Below, one piece after another: positions 5,971 to 6,189 of a stretch of DNA of 6,189 nucleotides. The stretch is from Nitriliruptoraceae bacterium. Its GTDB lineage: Bacteria > Actinomycetota > Nitriliruptoria > Nitriliruptorales > Nitriliruptoraceae. The notes below the pieces were generated by a model that was given only the letters and a program-made list of their open reading frames with translations, made no database searches and had not been told where the DNA came from. Each line of letters begins with the position of its first letter. Within the stretch, counting starts at the first letter, position 1. The translations under genes were made by a program, and so were the position numbers. The stretch lies in contig SKJO01000516.1 of NCBI GenBank assembly GCA_007121975.1, positions 1 to 6,189 on the forward strand. Reading direction: 5' to 3'.

Positions 5971-6032
5971 CGGCGGTGGCCGGCGGTGGCCGGCGGTGGC
6001 CGGCGGTGGTCCGGCGGTGGTCCGGCGGTGGC
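5971..6032. repeat. Tandem repeat of six 10-bp units, last two with an extra base
   Basis: Four adjacent copies of cggcggtggY (5971-6010) are followed by two more, each preceded by an extra c (6012-6021 and 6023-6032), so the spacing changes from 10 to 11 bp. A degenerate partial copy lies at 5962-5970. The array sits between two divergent genes, 33 bp before the methyltransferase ATG and about 70 bp upstream of the membrane-protein ATG. Confidence 0.9.
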
Positions 6033-6053
6033 GTGCGTCCGGCGCGAGCATGC

Positions 6054-6058
6054 GAGGA
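6054..6058 (+). promoter_or_regulatory. Ribosome binding site of the methyltransferase gene
   Basis: GAGGA lies seven bases before the ATG at 6066 and supports that start. Confidence 0.65.
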
Positions 6059-6065
6059 TGGCCCC

Positions 6066-6189
6066 ATGCTCGCCGACGTCGTCGACCACCTCGCCTGTCC
6101 GTGCGGACGGCCGTCGCTGACGTTGGTCGACACGTCGCTGGTGTGCCCAGCCGGACACCGCTTCGACGTGGCGCGCCAGGGCTACGTCA
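6066..6189 (+). CDS. 23S rRNA guanine-N1 methyltransferase, RlmA/TlrB type (N-terminal part)
   Basis: Forty-one codons are present before the window ends in an open frame. The translation starts MLADVVDHLACPCG and continues with LVCPAGHRFDVARQGYV. This is the zinc-binding N-terminus of the RlmA(I)/RlmA(II) family, SAM-dependent enzymes that methylate N1 of G745 or G748 in 23S rRNA helix 35; the G748 enzyme TlrB gives tylosin resistance. The usual ligands are CPxC, then Cys and His in CxxGHxFD. Here Cys27 and His31 are present, but the first knuckle reads Cys11-Pro-Cys13, one residue shorter than usual. The catalytic SAM domain lies outside the window, so which G is modified cannot be said. 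The gene diverges from the membrane-protein gene. Confidence 0.85.
   Translation, partial: MLADVVDHLACPCGRPSLTLVDTSLVCPAGHRFDVARQGYV

Noticed and set aside
5971..6032. CRISPR array
   Set aside because: The units are 10-11 bp with no spacers, so it is a simple tandem repeat.
5347..6120. 257-codon plus-strand open frame
   Set aside because: It is antisense to the two-pass membrane protein and runs through the tandem repeat and into the methyltransferase start in another frame.

Overview
The window is about 70% G+C with strong G/C preference at third codon positions, leaderless-type promoters, an S-layer-homology (SLH) anchored enzyme and a LexA-like box of the mycobacterial/Bacillus type. This fits a high-GC Actinomycetota chromosome. 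A deep lineage such as Nitriliruptoria is possible but is only a guess from protein style. Every gene except the last lies on the minus strand.

Layout from left to right. (1) Positions 1-48 hold the first 16 codons of a minus-strand gene that leaves the window. It sits under a promoter that overlaps a good LexA/SOS-box match. (2) Positions 49-440 look non-coding and hold a 22-bp direct repeat and several hairpins. (3) Positions 441-1618 hold a two-gene operon: an XRE-type helix-turn-helix protein followed, with an ATGA overlap, by a small DNA-polymerase-beta-fold nucleotidyltransferase. The layout resembles a toxin-antitoxin module, with a palindromic operator candidate on a leaderless -10 box. 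(4) About 1860-3190 is a broken gene: a basic N-terminus, five membrane segments and a secreted SipW/TasA-like acidic tail, spread over three frames by three apparent one-base losses. (5) Positions 3441-5198 encode a secreted PQQ-type sugar dehydrogenase with three N-terminal SLH repeats. (6) Positions 5302-5898 encode an unrecognised two-pass membrane protein in the same direction. (7) Positions 5899-6065 form a divergent intergenic region with a 10/11-bp tandem repeat. (8) From 6066 the plus strand starts an RlmA/TlrB-type 23S rRNA guanine-N1 methyltransferase, cut by the window edge.

No clearly new multi-gene system is visible. The XRE/nucleotidyltransferase operon and the frame-broken membrane/SipW-like gene directly upstream of it deserve most attention. 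The SLH-dehydrogenase and the two-pass protein may form an envelope unit. The RlmA-type gene appears unrelated to its neighbours.
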